A DNA stretch of 15,139 nucleotides, taken from contig QMMS01000081.1 in the NCBI GenBank assembly GCA_003647375.1, forward strand, positions 1-15,139. The letters are read 5' to 3'. Below the pieces are notes generated by a model. That model did no database searches and had not been told where the DNA came from. It saw only the letters and a list, made by a program, of their open reading frames with translations. The DNA comes from Deltaproteobacteria bacterium (GTDB lineage: Bacteria; Desulfobacterota; Desulfobacteria; Desulfobacterales; B30-G6). Positions 1 through 7,169 of this stretch are shown piece after piece. Numbering within the stretch: position 1 is the stretch's first letter; each line of letters starts with the position of its first letter. Position numbers and translations under genes: made by a program.

Positions 1-261
1 AATCGGAGACGGATCACCCGGATCGATGAGGCCGCCCGGCAGTTCCAGATGAATCTTCTCGGTACCATGTCGGTACTGACGCACCATGACCACTTCTTTG
101 GCTGCGGTAATTGCCAGAACCACCACCCAGGCTGGGAAATGGATGGCCAATACATCGGCTGCGTTGCCGGTTCTGGGCGAACGCACCTTTTTTTCCTCTA
201 TCTGCATGATCTTAAAATCACGCACTGTTTTACGGTTTAAAACTTCCCAATGTTGGATCAT
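1..261 (-). CDS. NUDIX hydrolase (ADP-ribose pyrophosphatase-like), N-terminal part
   Basis: Reading the minus strand from the ATG at 261-259 gives 87 codons without a stop to the window edge, so the gene continues to the left. The protein has the typical start of an ADP-ribose pyrophosphatase-type NUDIX hydrolase: a beta-rich N-terminal part with WVVVLAITAAKEVVMVRQYR, followed by HLELPGGLIDPGDPS, which leads into the NUDIX box. The box itself (GX5EX7REUXEEXGU) starts at the GG of this motif and its catalytic glutamates lie outside the window. The start is supported by a GGGGAG ribosome binding site at 270-275 (minus strand), about nine bases upstream. Family members hydrolyse ADP-ribose or other nucleoside diphosphate derivatives in the cytoplasm. 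Substrate cannot be told from this fragment. Nothing links it to the aromatic cluster. Confidence 0.85.
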   Translation of the reverse strand, partial: MIQHWEVLNRKTVRDFKIMQIEEKKVRSPRTGNAADVLAIHFPAWVVVLAITAAKEVVMVRQYRHGTEKIHLELPGGLIDPGDPSPI

Positions 262-368
262 CTTGACAACTCCCCAATTAAGTAACGTTTTAGGTGTTAG
301 GTTTTAAGTTTTAGGTTCAGCGAAGATCATTTGCGCTGCGCGCGACACTTCGCCTTCGGCTGTCATTG

Positions 369-446
369 GACAACCTGACGGTTGTCGGCTGTTAGCCGTT
401 TGCTCTTGGCTTTTTGCTGTTAATCAACCAACAGCTAAGAGCCAAG
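369..446. repeat. Cluster of three small inverted repeats in the 262-525 gap
   Basis: The gap between the NUDIX and LysR genes holds no gene but several dyads. GACAACC-TGAC-GGTTGTC lies at 369-386 and GGCT-GTT-AGCC at 387-397. A longer hairpin at 405-446 has outer arms CTTGGCT/AGCCAAG and inner arms GCTGTT/AACAGC, separated by a 4x4 internal loop. The phrase GGCTGTTAGCC has a near copy in the opposite orientation at about 5000-5012 (GGCTAACAGCT). Just upstream, 286-315 is a loose tandem of TTTTAGGT-like units. At 506-520 lies a 15-base phrase that recurs inverted at 8842-8856. These look like decayed dispersed repeats, and a role as terminator is not excluded. Confidence 0.6.
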
Positions 447-525
447 AACGAAGAGCTTAGGAACGTACCCCTCGAACCCTCTTATCACCCTTGTATCACC
501 CTCCAACCCTCCAACCCTTCCGCCC

Positions 526-1473
526 TCATCGTTGCTGGGACAGTATTTTCAACATCAAAGTCCCAATATCCTGTGGTCGCATATCTTCAGACCGTAATTT
601 TTTCAAGACTTTTTCAAAAGCCCTGGCAGGTACGGACAAGGGTTGATTTTTTAAATGTGCAAAACTGACATCAAGATAAATCCGCTGCCCTCGTAGCGGA
701 ACTGTTGCCAATTTTCCTTCTTCGATTTCCGCAGCCACACACGCCTTCACAAGAATGGAAATCCCTTCCCCTTTTTGAACCAACTGTTTGATAAATTCAG
801 TGTTGCTGGTTTCCATGAGGGCGTTGGGCGTACAATGATGTTGCTCAAAAAACATGCTCACGCGTTTTCGGGTTCCTGAACCCGTTTCCTTCATGATTAA
901 CGGTTCTTTGGCCAACTCCTCCGGGGAGATACTTTTTTTAGCTGTCAGTGGATGATTTGCCGGAACAATGATGACCAGTTCTTCCTGGCTTAAAGGGATA
1001 AATGTAACACCTGGATTTTCTATTGCTTTTGCAATGACGGCAACTTCATTTTTAAATTCCAGGAGGCTGTTGGTCATATCCAACGAGCTTCCTTCATCCA
1101 GGTGGAGTTTGATATGTGGATAGTCTTGATGAAAACTGGAGAGGAGGGAAGGCATAAAATAACGCGCATAGGTTTTGGTAGATCCTACCCGCAGGACACC
1201 TCGCTTTAACTCCTTCATGTCATCAATGATATTCTCGATTTCTTTTTCATATTGAAAGATTTTTTGTGTGTATTCATATAGTGTTTTACCTTCTTCCGTC
1301 AGATGTACCTGACGTCCTTTTCTTTTGAAAAGCTTCAGGCTGCATTCTGCTTCGAGCGCTTTTATTTGCGCAGTGACGGCCGGCTGCGATACGAATAACG
1401 TGCTTGCCGCAACGGTAAAGCTTCGATATTTTGCTGTATAATGAAAGGTTCTGAGCTGATTGAAGTTCAACAT
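526..1473 (-). CDS. LysR-type transcriptional regulator
   Basis: A 315-residue protein of the usual LysR-family length. Residues 1-60 form the winged helix-turn-helix (FNQLRTFHYTAKYRSFTVAA, then SQPAVTAQIKALE). They are followed by the linker helix and the periplasmic-binding-protein-like effector domain from about residue 90 (LRVGSTKTYARYFMPSLLSS onward). The start is backed by a GAAGGAAAG ribosome binding site just upstream on the minus strand. The gene is divergent from ppsA with a 270-base shared intergenic region that carries a T-N11-A dyad, the arrangement typical of LysR regulators that control the divergent operon and repress themselves. It is therefore inferred to sense an aromatic effector (phenol, aniline or a product) and to activate the pps/ubiD cluster. 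The effector is unknown. The opposite-strand frame at 414-668 is not thought to be real. Confidence 0.93.
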   Translation of the reverse strand: MLNFNQLRTFHYTAKYRSFTVAASTLFVSQPAVTAQIKALEAECSLKLFKRKGRQVHLTEEGKTLYEYTQKIFQYEKEIENIIDDMKELKRGVLRVGSTKTYARYFMPSLLSSFHQDYPHIKLHLDEGSSLDMTNSLLEFKNEVAVIAKAIENPGVTFIPLSQEELVIIVPANHPLTAKKSISPEELAKEPLIMKETGSGTRKRVSMFFEQHHCTPNALMETSNTEFIKQLVQKGEGISILVKACVAAEIEEGKLATVPLRGQRIYLDVSFAHLKNQPLSVPARAFEKVLKKLRSEDMRPQDIGTLMLKILSQQR

Positions 1474-1518
1474 GAACGCTTTCCTTCTCGATAATTTTAT
1501 TTATGAATAATAATTCAC

Positions 1519-1533
1519 ATAAGAAAAACTTAT
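1519..1533. promoter_or_regulatory. Candidate LysR binding site (T-N11-A dyad)
   Basis: The sequence ATAAG-AAAAA-CTTAT is a perfect 5-5-5 inverted repeat with the T-N11-A spacing characteristic of LysR-type recognition sites. Its centre (1526) is about 65 bases upstream of the transcription start predicted from the promoter at 1556-1584, the classical position of the LysR recognition site. A second short dyad CAATT-N6-AATTG at 1543-1558 lies between it and the -35 element, where an activation site would be expected. The site also sits upstream of lysR on the other strand, which would allow autoregulation. This is seen in sequence only. Confidence 0.55.
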
Positions 1534-1555
1534 AGATAGCATCAATTTAATTGAA

Positions 1556-1584
1556 TTGACAGAATATTATGGGTCATCCATAAA
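1556..1584 (+). promoter_or_regulatory. Candidate sigma70-type promoter of the pps operon
   Basis: A perfect TTGACA at 1556-1561 is followed after 17 bases by CATAAA (1579-1584, four of six matches to TATAAT). The start would be near 1591, giving a leader of about 150 bases before ppsA. The leader contains a small hairpin ACCCTG-N8-CAGGGT at 1680-1699 and ends in the ribosome binding site of ppsA. The poor -10 element fits a promoter that needs an activator such as the divergent LysR protein. Confidence 0.5.
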
Positions 1585-1743
1585 TAACCTAACTAAATTT
1601 CCTTCTGCTTGCTGACTGTTTTCGCTGATATGTTTTTCTGAGCCTGATTTCCGATTCTCCGCTATTTATGTCTATACCTACCCTGCGGAACTTCAGGGTT
1701 CGGCACGATTCCTATTAACCCCACAACAAAAGGAGGACACACA

Positions 1744-3600
1744 ATGCCGGACGAAAAAGGAAGATTTCCAGATCCCCACGAGTTTCAGGTTCCCCAAGAG
1801 CTTGAAGGCTGGGAAGAGATGTACCCAGGCCATCACCTGTTTTCCAATGACAGAGCCGACTGGGAAAAGGCACAATTCTGGTATCAGGACAAGATCCATG
1901 CACCTGAACCCGTGCCGCCCCTGGACCTTATTTTTCAAGAAGCGTGGCAGATATCACTTTCCCAGTACACCACCCGGGTTTTTTGTATTCCGCCTGCTCA
2001 AGGAATTGCCCAAAGGATGGTTGGGTGTTACCTGTACATCTGTGCCATCGCTCCCCCACCCGATGAAATTATCGGCGAGAAAGCAGCGCTGTTCGAAAAA
2101 CGTGTTTTCTATGTATTTGAACACTATGATGAATTGTGGGAAAAATGGCTGACAAAGTTCAAAGCGCTTGGCCAGGAAATGGAGGCCGTGAAGATTCCTC
2201 CGGAACTTCCGAAATACGTTCCGGAAGATGAAGTGCTGCCAGCGCCCAAGGGCTACTACGATTCATACAATCTGCTCGAATCTTTCGACACGCTTGTCAA
2301 CCAGATGTTCAAGGGGTGGCAGTATCATTTTGAAATGCTCAATCTGACCTATCTGGCCTACCTCATGTTTGCCGATGTTGCCAGAAAACTCTTTCCTGGG
2401 ATCAGTGAAAGCGCCATCGGCAAGATGGTTGCCGGCGCATATGTTTCCATGTTCAAACCGGAAGAGGAATTGTGCCGGCTCTCCAGACTGGCACATTCGA
2501 CACAAGTTGTGGCAGATATTCTAAGGGGTGACAATCCGGCTGCGGAAAAGATTGCGGCGCTTGGAAAATCATCTGAAGGTCAGAACTGGCTGGCAGAATA
2601 TGAAAAAGCCAAAAATCCTTGGTTCTCTGTATCCTGTGGCAGCGGCTGGTTTCATCATGAAGGCAGCTGGCTGACCAACCTCGATATCCCTTTCAGCTAT
2701 ATCAAAAGCTATGTTGATCGGTTGGCAAAAGGAGAGACTATAGAGCGGGCGCTTGATGACATTGCCAAAGAGCGGGATAAAATTGTTGCAGAATACAAAA
2801 ATCTCATCAAAACCGATGAAGATCGGGCATCGTTCGACGGCGCATACAACACCATTAGAACCATCTATCGATACGCCGAAGATCATCTCTTCTGGGTAGA
2901 GCATTGGTTCCATACCATTTGGTACAGGAAGATTCGGGAAATCGGGCAACTCCTCGTCAATAATGGGATGTTGGATCAAGTGGATGACATCTTCATGTTC
3001 AACCGCTATGAAATTCCGGAACTCCTGACCGAAGTGTCCACTGGGTGGGCGCTCGGCGTGGACATCCCCATGAGAAGTTCGTATTACAAGACAAAAGCGG
3101 CCAAACGCAGAAGTATTCTGGCTGCCGCGGGAAAATGGAACCCGACACCGGCGCTGGGTGTGCCGCCCGAGGAAATAGCCGAGCCGTTTACGATCATGTT
3201 GTGGGGTGTCACCACAGACAGGGTGCAGGAATGGCTCAAGGGTGTCGATGCGACACAGGAAGGTGATGTTTCGGAAATCAAAGGCTTTGCTTCTTCAGCC
3301 GGTGTGGCGGAAGGACCTGCCAGGGTGCTGAAGTTACTCAAGGACATCCTGGACCTGCAGCCCGGAGAAGTTCTGGTTTGTCCGTCGACAAACCCATCCT
3401 GGGCACCTGTTTTTACCAACATCAAGGCTACCGTTACCGACATTGGCGGCCTCACCAGTCATGCTGCCATCGTCTGTAGGGAATACGGTATCCCATCCGT
3501 CACTGGGACGGGTGTAGCGACATCAATTATCAAAACCGGCGATATCATCAAAGTGGACGGAGACACCGGTGTTGTGGAGGTGATAGAACGAGCAGGATAG
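1744..3600 (+). CDS. ppsA: Phenylphosphate synthase subunit A (phosphohistidine swivelling domain)
   Basis: A 618-residue protein, close in length to the about 70-kDa phenylphosphate synthase protein 1 of Thauera aromatica. The C-terminal 90 residues are a PEP-utilising-enzyme mobile domain: [12 protein letters not shown], then the signature [18 protein letters not shown] with the phosphate-carrying histidine at residue 573, then [16 protein letters not shown]. The long N-terminal part (1-500) is the rest of the family fold and carries no PEP synthase ATP-grasp domain, which is in the next gene. The known reaction uses the histidine to pass the beta-phosphate of ATP to phenol, giving phenylphosphate, AMP and phosphate. 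A strong AAAGGAGG ribosome binding site seven bases upstream fixes the start. It is the first gene of the plus-strand cluster. The substrate could be aniline (giving phenylphosphoamidate) rather than phenol. Confidence 0.85.
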   Translation: MPDEKGRFPDPHEFQVPQELEGWEEMYPGHHLFSNDRADWEKAQFWYQDKIHAPEPVPPLDLIFQEAWQISLSQYTTRVFCIPPAQGIAQRMVGCYLYICAIAPPPDEIIGEKAALFEKRVFYVFEHYDELWEKWLTKFKALGQEMEAVKIPPELPKYVPEDEVLPAPKGYYDSYNLLESFDTLVNQMFKGWQYHFEMLNLTYLAYLMFADVARKLFPGISESAIGKMVAGAYVSMFKPEEELCRLSRLAHSTQVVADILRGDNPAAEKIAALGKSSEGQNWLAEYEKAKNPWFSVSCGSGWFHHEGSWLTNLDIPFSYIKSYVDRLAKGETIERALDDIAKERDKIVAEYKNLIKTDEDRASFDGAYNTIRTIYRYAEDHLFWVEHWFHTIWYRKIREIGQLLVNNGMLDQVDDIFMFNRYEIPELLTEVSTGWALGVDIPMRSSYYKTKAAKRRSILAAAGKWNPTPALGVPPEEIAEPFTIMLWGVTTDRVQEWLKGVDATQEGDVSEIKGFASSAGVAEGPARVLKLLKDILDLQPGEVLVCPSTNPSWAPVFTNIKATVTDIGGLTSHAAIVCREYGIPSVTGTGVATSIIKTGDIIKVDGDTGVVEVIERAG

Positions 3601-3639
3601 TACCTGATTCGGGCTATGCCCAAGGAACAACTTAAAAGA

Positions 3640-3666
3640 GTTTGGAGCGGCAATGCCGCTCCAAAC
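3640..3666. repeat. Perfect 12-bp hairpin between ppsA and ppsB
   Basis: Arms GTTTGGAGCGGC and GCCGCTCCAAAC flank a three-base AAT loop. There is no following T-run, so it is not a canonical intrinsic terminator. It could stabilise the 3' end of the ppsA message or cause partial termination to set the PpsA:PpsB ratio. It may equally be one copy of a dispersed genomic palindrome. Confidence 0.6.
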
Positions 3667-3693
3667 TTCTTGAAACCAATAGATCCACGGGCT

Positions 3694-3741
3694 CAAAGGC
3701 CCGGTACTGATTTGAACCTAGATGAGCGCTCAACTTAGGTT
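3694..3741. repeat. Dispersed repeat with terminal palindrome, copy 1
   Basis: The phrase CCCGGTACTGATTTGAACC runs into the dyad AACCTA (3715-3720) / TAGGTT (3736-3741), with TGAGCGCTCA as a 10-base palindrome in the middle. A related unit at 10568-10600 reads CCCGGCCCTGATTTAACC and also ends in a dyad (TTAACCCT-GTA-AGGGTTAA). Both units follow a CCAAGGAAC phrase. Two related intergenic copies in one window suggest a small dispersed repeat family. Confidence 0.45.
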
Positions 3742-3763
3742 GAAGTAACAGATGGGGGTAGAA

Positions 3764-4834
3764 ATGGATTATGTCCTAACTTTCCAGGAGGTAGACAAAA
3801 ATTCGCTGCCGTTGGTTGGTGGTAAAAACGCCAGCCTGGGCGAGATGATAAAGGCGGATATTCGGGTGCCTCCCGGCTTTGCAGTGACAACGGAGAGTTA
3901 TCAGAAATTTATCACAGAAACCGGCATCCAGGATAATATTTTCCATATACTGTCGGAAATAAAGGCAGGAGATATCGCATCTCTGAATGCTGCCAGCGCC
4001 AGTATCCAGGACATGATCAAGGTTTCAACCCTTTCGGAAGACATCAGATTAGCCATCGAAAAAGCATATGGTGAACTCTGTGAAAACTGCCGGGTGCTTG
4101 CCATGCCGGTAGCGGTTCGTTCAAGCGCTACCGCGGAGGATTTACCCACTGCAAGTTTCGCCGGCCAACAAGACACATATCTGTGGATTCAGGGCGCCCA
4201 AGAAGTAGCTGAAAAAGTTCAGCATTGTTGGGCCAGCCTCTTTACACCCCGTGCCATCGACTATCGTGTGAAGAATAATTTCCCCCATGAAAAAGTTTTA
4301 ATTAGCGTGGGCGTTCAGAAAATGGTAAATTCCAAAGCTGCCGGCGTTATGTTTACATTGAACCCAACAGACGGTGATCTATCAAAAGTTATTATTGAAG
4401 GAAGCTGGGGGCTCGGGGAGACCGTTGTTTCCGGCTCAGTAAATCCGGATAAGTTCGTCGTTGACAAGGTGGTCATGGAAACCTCCGATAAAACCATTTC
4501 CACCAAACATATCGAGTGTGTGTATGATCCCGAAGCGGGTAAAGTTGTCGACGCGGATGTCAATGAAGAAATGCAACGCAAGTGCTGCCTGGAGGATAAA
4601 GAAGTCAAGGCGCTGGTAAGCATGGGAAAAGTGATCGAACGACACTACAAACGCCCCATGGACATCGAATGGGCCATCGACAAAGACCTGGCGTTCCCTG
4701 AAAACATCTTTATCGTACAGGCAAGACCGGAGACAGTATGGAGTCAACGTAAGGCCAAGTCGGTGATTGGTGGCAAGAGCGGTTATCAGCTTTTGATGGA
4801 ACAGGCCATGAAAAGAATCAAGATACCCAGCTAG
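3764..4834 (+). CDS. ppsB: Phenylphosphate synthase subunit B (PEP synthase-like ATP-binding domain)
   Basis: A 356-residue protein consisting only of the nucleotide-binding domain of the PEP synthase/pyruvate phosphate dikinase family, matching the about 40-kDa protein 2 of Thauera phenylphosphate synthase. Seen in order: LPLVGGKNASLGEM at 15-28, AVRSSATAEDLPTASFAGQQ with the ATP-phosphate-binding arginine at 119, GSWGLGETVVSGSVNPD in the middle, and the C-terminal DIEWAIDKD and FIVQARPET signatures with E302. The swivelling histidine domain is absent because PpsA supplies it. The start chosen is 3764, which has GGGGG five bases upstream and yields MDYVLTFQEVDK, the usual family beginning. 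An in-frame ATG at 3752 lacks a ribosome binding site. It lies 163 bases after ppsA. The third, CBS-domain subunit PpsC known from Thauera is not in the window. Confidence 0.85.
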   Translation: MDYVLTFQEVDKNSLPLVGGKNASLGEMIKADIRVPPGFAVTTESYQKFITETGIQDNIFHILSEIKAGDIASLNAASASIQDMIKVSTLSEDIRLAIEKAYGELCENCRVLAMPVAVRSSATAEDLPTASFAGQQDTYLWIQGAQEVAEKVQHCWASLFTPRAIDYRVKNNFPHEKVLISVGVQKMVNSKAAGVMFTLNPTDGDLSKVIIEGSWGLGETVVSGSVNPDKFVVDKVVMETSDKTISTKHIECVYDPEAGKVVDADVNEEMQRKCCLEDKEVKALVSMGKVIERHYKRPMDIEWAIDKDLAFPENIFIVQARPETVWSQRKAKSVIGGKSGYQLLMEQAMKRIKIPS

Positions 4835-4858
4835 AACCAAGGGATCAAGGGAAAATAG

Positions 4859-4906
4859 AGTCATTTGCAACGCGTCATTAATAGTCATTTACTTCGTGTC
4901 ATTTAT
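4859..4906. repeat. Two degenerate tandem 24-base units
   Basis: Positions 4859-4882 and 4883-4906 both begin AGTCATTT and contain CG.GTCATT near the end. They match at 19 of 24 positions. They lie in the 285-base gap between ppsB and ubiD, which has no gene. Probably a decayed tandem repeat; no function can be assigned. Confidence 0.5.
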
Positions 4907-4919
4907 CGCAGTAACCAGG

Positions 4920-4982
4920 TGTAGCGCAGGGCTTTAGCCCTGACAAAACAGGCTTTGGTCAGAGCTGAAGCTCTGCACTACA
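4920..4982. repeat. Nested inverted repeat (cross-shaped element)
   Basis: Two 25-base arms at 4920-4944 and 4958-4982 are inverted copies matching at 21 of 25 positions, around a 13-base spacer. Each arm is itself a hairpin: CAGGGCT-TT-AGCCCTG on the left and CAGAGCT-GA-AGCTCTG on the right. One difference between arms is compensated inside each arm (a G-C pair on the left is replaced by an A-T pair on the right), so pairing within the arm is kept. This resembles a REP/MITE-like element. Confidence 0.6.
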
Positions 4983-5119
4983 GCTTAAGTTAACGGCATT
5001 GGCTAACAGCTAAAATCGCGACGCAATTTATTAGGGTTCGAGTGAAAATACTTCGTTTTAAGTCTATGATAGTAATCTAGAAAAGAATCTTATCGAAAGA
5101 GAAGGAGGGTAATTGATCC

Positions 5120-6526
5120 ATGAAAAACATGAGAGATTTTATAGCAGCGGGTGAGGAAAAGGGTCTTTGTAAACGGATTTCAGCCGAAGTCGATTGGAAT
5201 CTGGAGTTGTCACACATTGCCAAACTCAACGAAGAGCAGAAAGGGCCTGCGTTACTGTTTGAAAACGTGAAGGACTATGATACCCCGGTCATTACCAGTG
5301 TGTGTACCACTGTCGAAAGACTGGCTTTGATCATGGGCCAACCCTTGGATTCCACCCTGGTGGATCTTTATGAAGCTTGGGCAAAGCTGGGTGAGAATTT
5401 GACACCACCCAAAGAAATTGGCGCTGCCGATGCACCCTGTAAAGAAAATATTTTGACAGGTGACGATATCGATCTTTACAAGTTTCCAGTGCCGCAATGG
5501 TATCCATTGGACGGTGGACGATTTATCGGAACAGCCCATTTCATCATCAGTAAGGATCCTGAAACCGGTTGGGTCAACCTGGGAACTTACCGAAGCCAGC
5601 TTCTGGGTAAAGACAAAATGGGCACTCAGTTTATCAAGGGCAAACACGCCGATATCATGTTGAAGAAATACCAGGCCATGGGGAAACCCATGCCGGTTGC
5701 ATCCATTATCGGGTGCGATCCATTGTTATTTATTTTAGGGGCTGCCCGTGTATCTGCGTTTGTATCCGAGTACGATGTGGCAGGTGCTCTTCGAGGAGAA
5801 CCCGTGGAAGTGGTTAAAGGCGAGACCGTCGATCTACCCATACCCGCCCATGCAGAAATCGTCATCGAAGGCGAGGTGGATGCTGATAAATTCATGGAAG
5901 AGGGACCGTTTGGTGAGTACACGGGTTACTATTCGGGTGTCGGAACCGATCCGCGCAACTTTATCGATGTTAAATGTATAACCCACAGAAACAACCCTAT
6001 TTTGTGGGGAACCACCGTCGGCCGGGCCGTGACAGACACGCACATGACCATGGCGCTGTCCTACGGGGCTACCCTTTGGCAACAACTGCTGGCCATGAAA
6101 ATTCCTGGTTTAAAGGCGGTTTACTGTCCACCCGAGGGATCCGGGCGGTTTATGGCCATCATATCGATGAAGCAAATGTATCCCGGGCATGCGGATCAGG
6201 TGCTCACGGCTGCCATTTCAACGGAAATGGGTGCTTACGGTCTGAAAACAGTCATCGTCGTGGATGAAGATATCGATCCCTGGGATATTCCCAGAGTCAT
6301 GTATGCACTGAGCTTCAGGTTCCAGCCGAACCGGAGCCAGGTAATCAAAAGAGGGCGGTCCACACCTCTGGATCCGTCTCTGCCCATCAACGCAAGGGAA
6401 ATTACCGGAAGACTCTTGATGGATGCCACCATACCCTATGACTGGAAAGACAAACCGATTCCCATTGAGCTGGACGCGGAAATGGTAAAAAGAGTCAAGT
6501 CACGATGGTCTGAACTGGGCTTATAA
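5120..6526 (+). CDS. ubiD: UbiD-family prenyl-FMN-dependent (de)carboxylase, candidate phenylphosphate carboxylase
   Basis: A 468-residue protein covering the full UbiD family length. It starts MKNMRDFIAAGEEKGL and ends LDAEMVKRVKSRWSELGL. The active-site signature EEGPFGEYTGYY gives the two glutamates E261 and E266, with the spacing of the catalytic pair in Fdc1/UbiD. The matching arginine is R158 in LGTYRSQLLGKDKMG, so the Glu-Arg-Glu set is complete. The cofactor is prenylated FMN made by UbiX, encoded downstream. Next to ppsAB the likely role is carboxylation of phenylphosphate to 4-hydroxybenzoate, the job of PpcA/PpcB in Thauera. Aniline phosphoamidate carboxylation or 4-hydroxybenzoate decarboxylation are alternatives. 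GAAGGAGGGT at 5101-5110 supports the start. Only one UbiD copy is present, and no gamma or HAD-type delta carboxylase subunit is seen. Confidence 0.9.
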   Translation: MKNMRDFIAAGEEKGLCKRISAEVDWNLELSHIAKLNEEQKGPALLFENVKDYDTPVITSVCTTVERLALIMGQPLDSTLVDLYEAWAKLGENLTPPKEIGAADAPCKENILTGDDIDLYKFPVPQWYPLDGGRFIGTAHFIISKDPETGWVNLGTYRSQLLGKDKMGTQFIKGKHADIMLKKYQAMGKPMPVASIIGCDPLLFILGAARVSAFVSEYDVAGALRGEPVEVVKGETVDLPIPAHAEIVIEGEVDADKFMEEGPFGEYTGYYSGVGTDPRNFIDVKCITHRNNPILWGTTVGRAVTDTHMTMALSYGATLWQQLLAMKIPGLKAVYCPPEGSGRFMAIISMKQMYPGHADQVLTAAISTEMGAYGLKTVIVVDEDIDPWDIPRVMYALSFRFQPNRSQVIKRGRSTPLDPSLPINAREITGRLLMDATIPYDWKDKPIPIELDAEMVKRVKSRWSELGL

Positions 6527-6542
6527 TTAATATCGGTATTTA

Positions 6543-6589
6543 AAACTTGAATTCATCCCGCTGTTCCACCGCGGGATGAATTCAAGTTT
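6543..6589. repeat. Perfect 19-bp inverted repeat between ubiD and the response regulator gene
   Basis: The left arm is 6543-6561 (starts AAACTTGAATTC) and the right arm 6571-6589 (ends GAATTCAAGTTT), around a nine-base loop. All 19 pairs match. There is no T-run after it, and the right arm ends directly at the GGGGAG ribosome binding site (6590-6595) of the next gene. It could be an mRNA-stabilising 3' hairpin for ubiD, a partial terminator, or a structure that affects translation of the response regulator. Confidence 0.75.
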
Positions 6590-6602
6590 GGGGAGATAGA
6601 TT

Positions 6603-7118
6603 ATGTCAGATATCAGCATGATCGAAGGCATAAAAGTTCTGGTGGTCGATGATGAACCGGACATTCTGGAAGTTCTGGAAGAGCTGCTGGATATGTGTCA
6701 GGTCGCTACAGCCTCGACCTTTGAGCAGGCTAAAAACATGTTGGAAACCCAGGCATTTGATATAGCGATCCTTGATATCATGGGGGTAGACGGTTACGGC
6801 CTGCTGGAGATTGCCAACAAAAAAAAGATTCCCGCAGTGATGCTGACGGCACATGCGTTCTCAGCCGACAATCTCGTGAAGACCATCAAAGAAGGTGCTT
6901 ATGCTTATGTTCCCAAGGAAGAGATCAGCCGAATCACCGATTTTATTGCAGATGCCTTGAGAGCCAAGCAGAAAGGGGAAAATCCCTGGCACGTATGGGA
7001 AGAAAGACTTCCTTCATCCTATTTTGAAAAAAGATGGGGATCCACCTGGAAGAATTCGGACAGAGATTTCTGGAACAGATTCAGAGAAAGCATCAAAACA
7101 CGAAATGGGAAAAAATAA
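6603..7118 (+). CDS. Stand-alone response regulator (receiver domain plus short Trp-rich tail)
   Basis: A 171-residue protein. Residues 9-122 are a complete CheY-like receiver domain with the acidic pair D16/D17, phospho-acceptor D58 (in AILDIMG), T82 (VMLTAH) and K105 (YVPKEE), so it should be phosphorylatable. No DNA-binding or enzymatic output domain follows. Instead there is a tail of about 47 residues with five tryptophans (129, 132, 145, 149, 157) and many charges. The ribosome binding site is GGGGAG seven bases upstream. It lies between the carboxylase and ligase genes, and no histidine kinase is present in the window. A signalling or protein-interaction role on the pathway enzymes is only inference. 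Confidence 0.88.
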   Translation: MSDISMIEGIKVLVVDDEPDILEVLEELLDMCQVATASTFEQAKNMLETQAFDIAILDIMGVDGYGLLEIANKKKIPAVMLTAHAFSADNLVKTIKEGAYAYVPKEEISRITDFIADALRAKQKGENPWHVWEERLPSSYFEKRWGSTWKNSDRDFWNRFRESIKTRNGKK

Positions 7119-7169
7119 CGCAGTTATCCCAACCATAGATACGCATGAAAAAGAAGAAGGAGGTTTGAA

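Noticed and set aside
49..307. Two overlapping plus-strand frames (49-240 and 86-307)
   Set aside because: They lie opposite the NUDIX gene, whose minus-strand frame has clear family motifs and a good ribosome binding site.
414..668. Plus-strand 84-codon frame
   Set aside because: It reads through a hairpin repeat and the 3' end of lysR; the protein has no recognisable features.
3640..3666. Intrinsic terminator after ppsA
   Set aside because: The stem is perfect but there is no T-run, and ppsB functionally depends on ppsA; it is listed as a hairpin only.
3752..3763. Alternative ppsB start at 3752
   Set aside because: No ribosome binding site is in front of it; the GGGGG at 3754-3758 serves the ATG at 3764, which also gives the usual family N-terminus.
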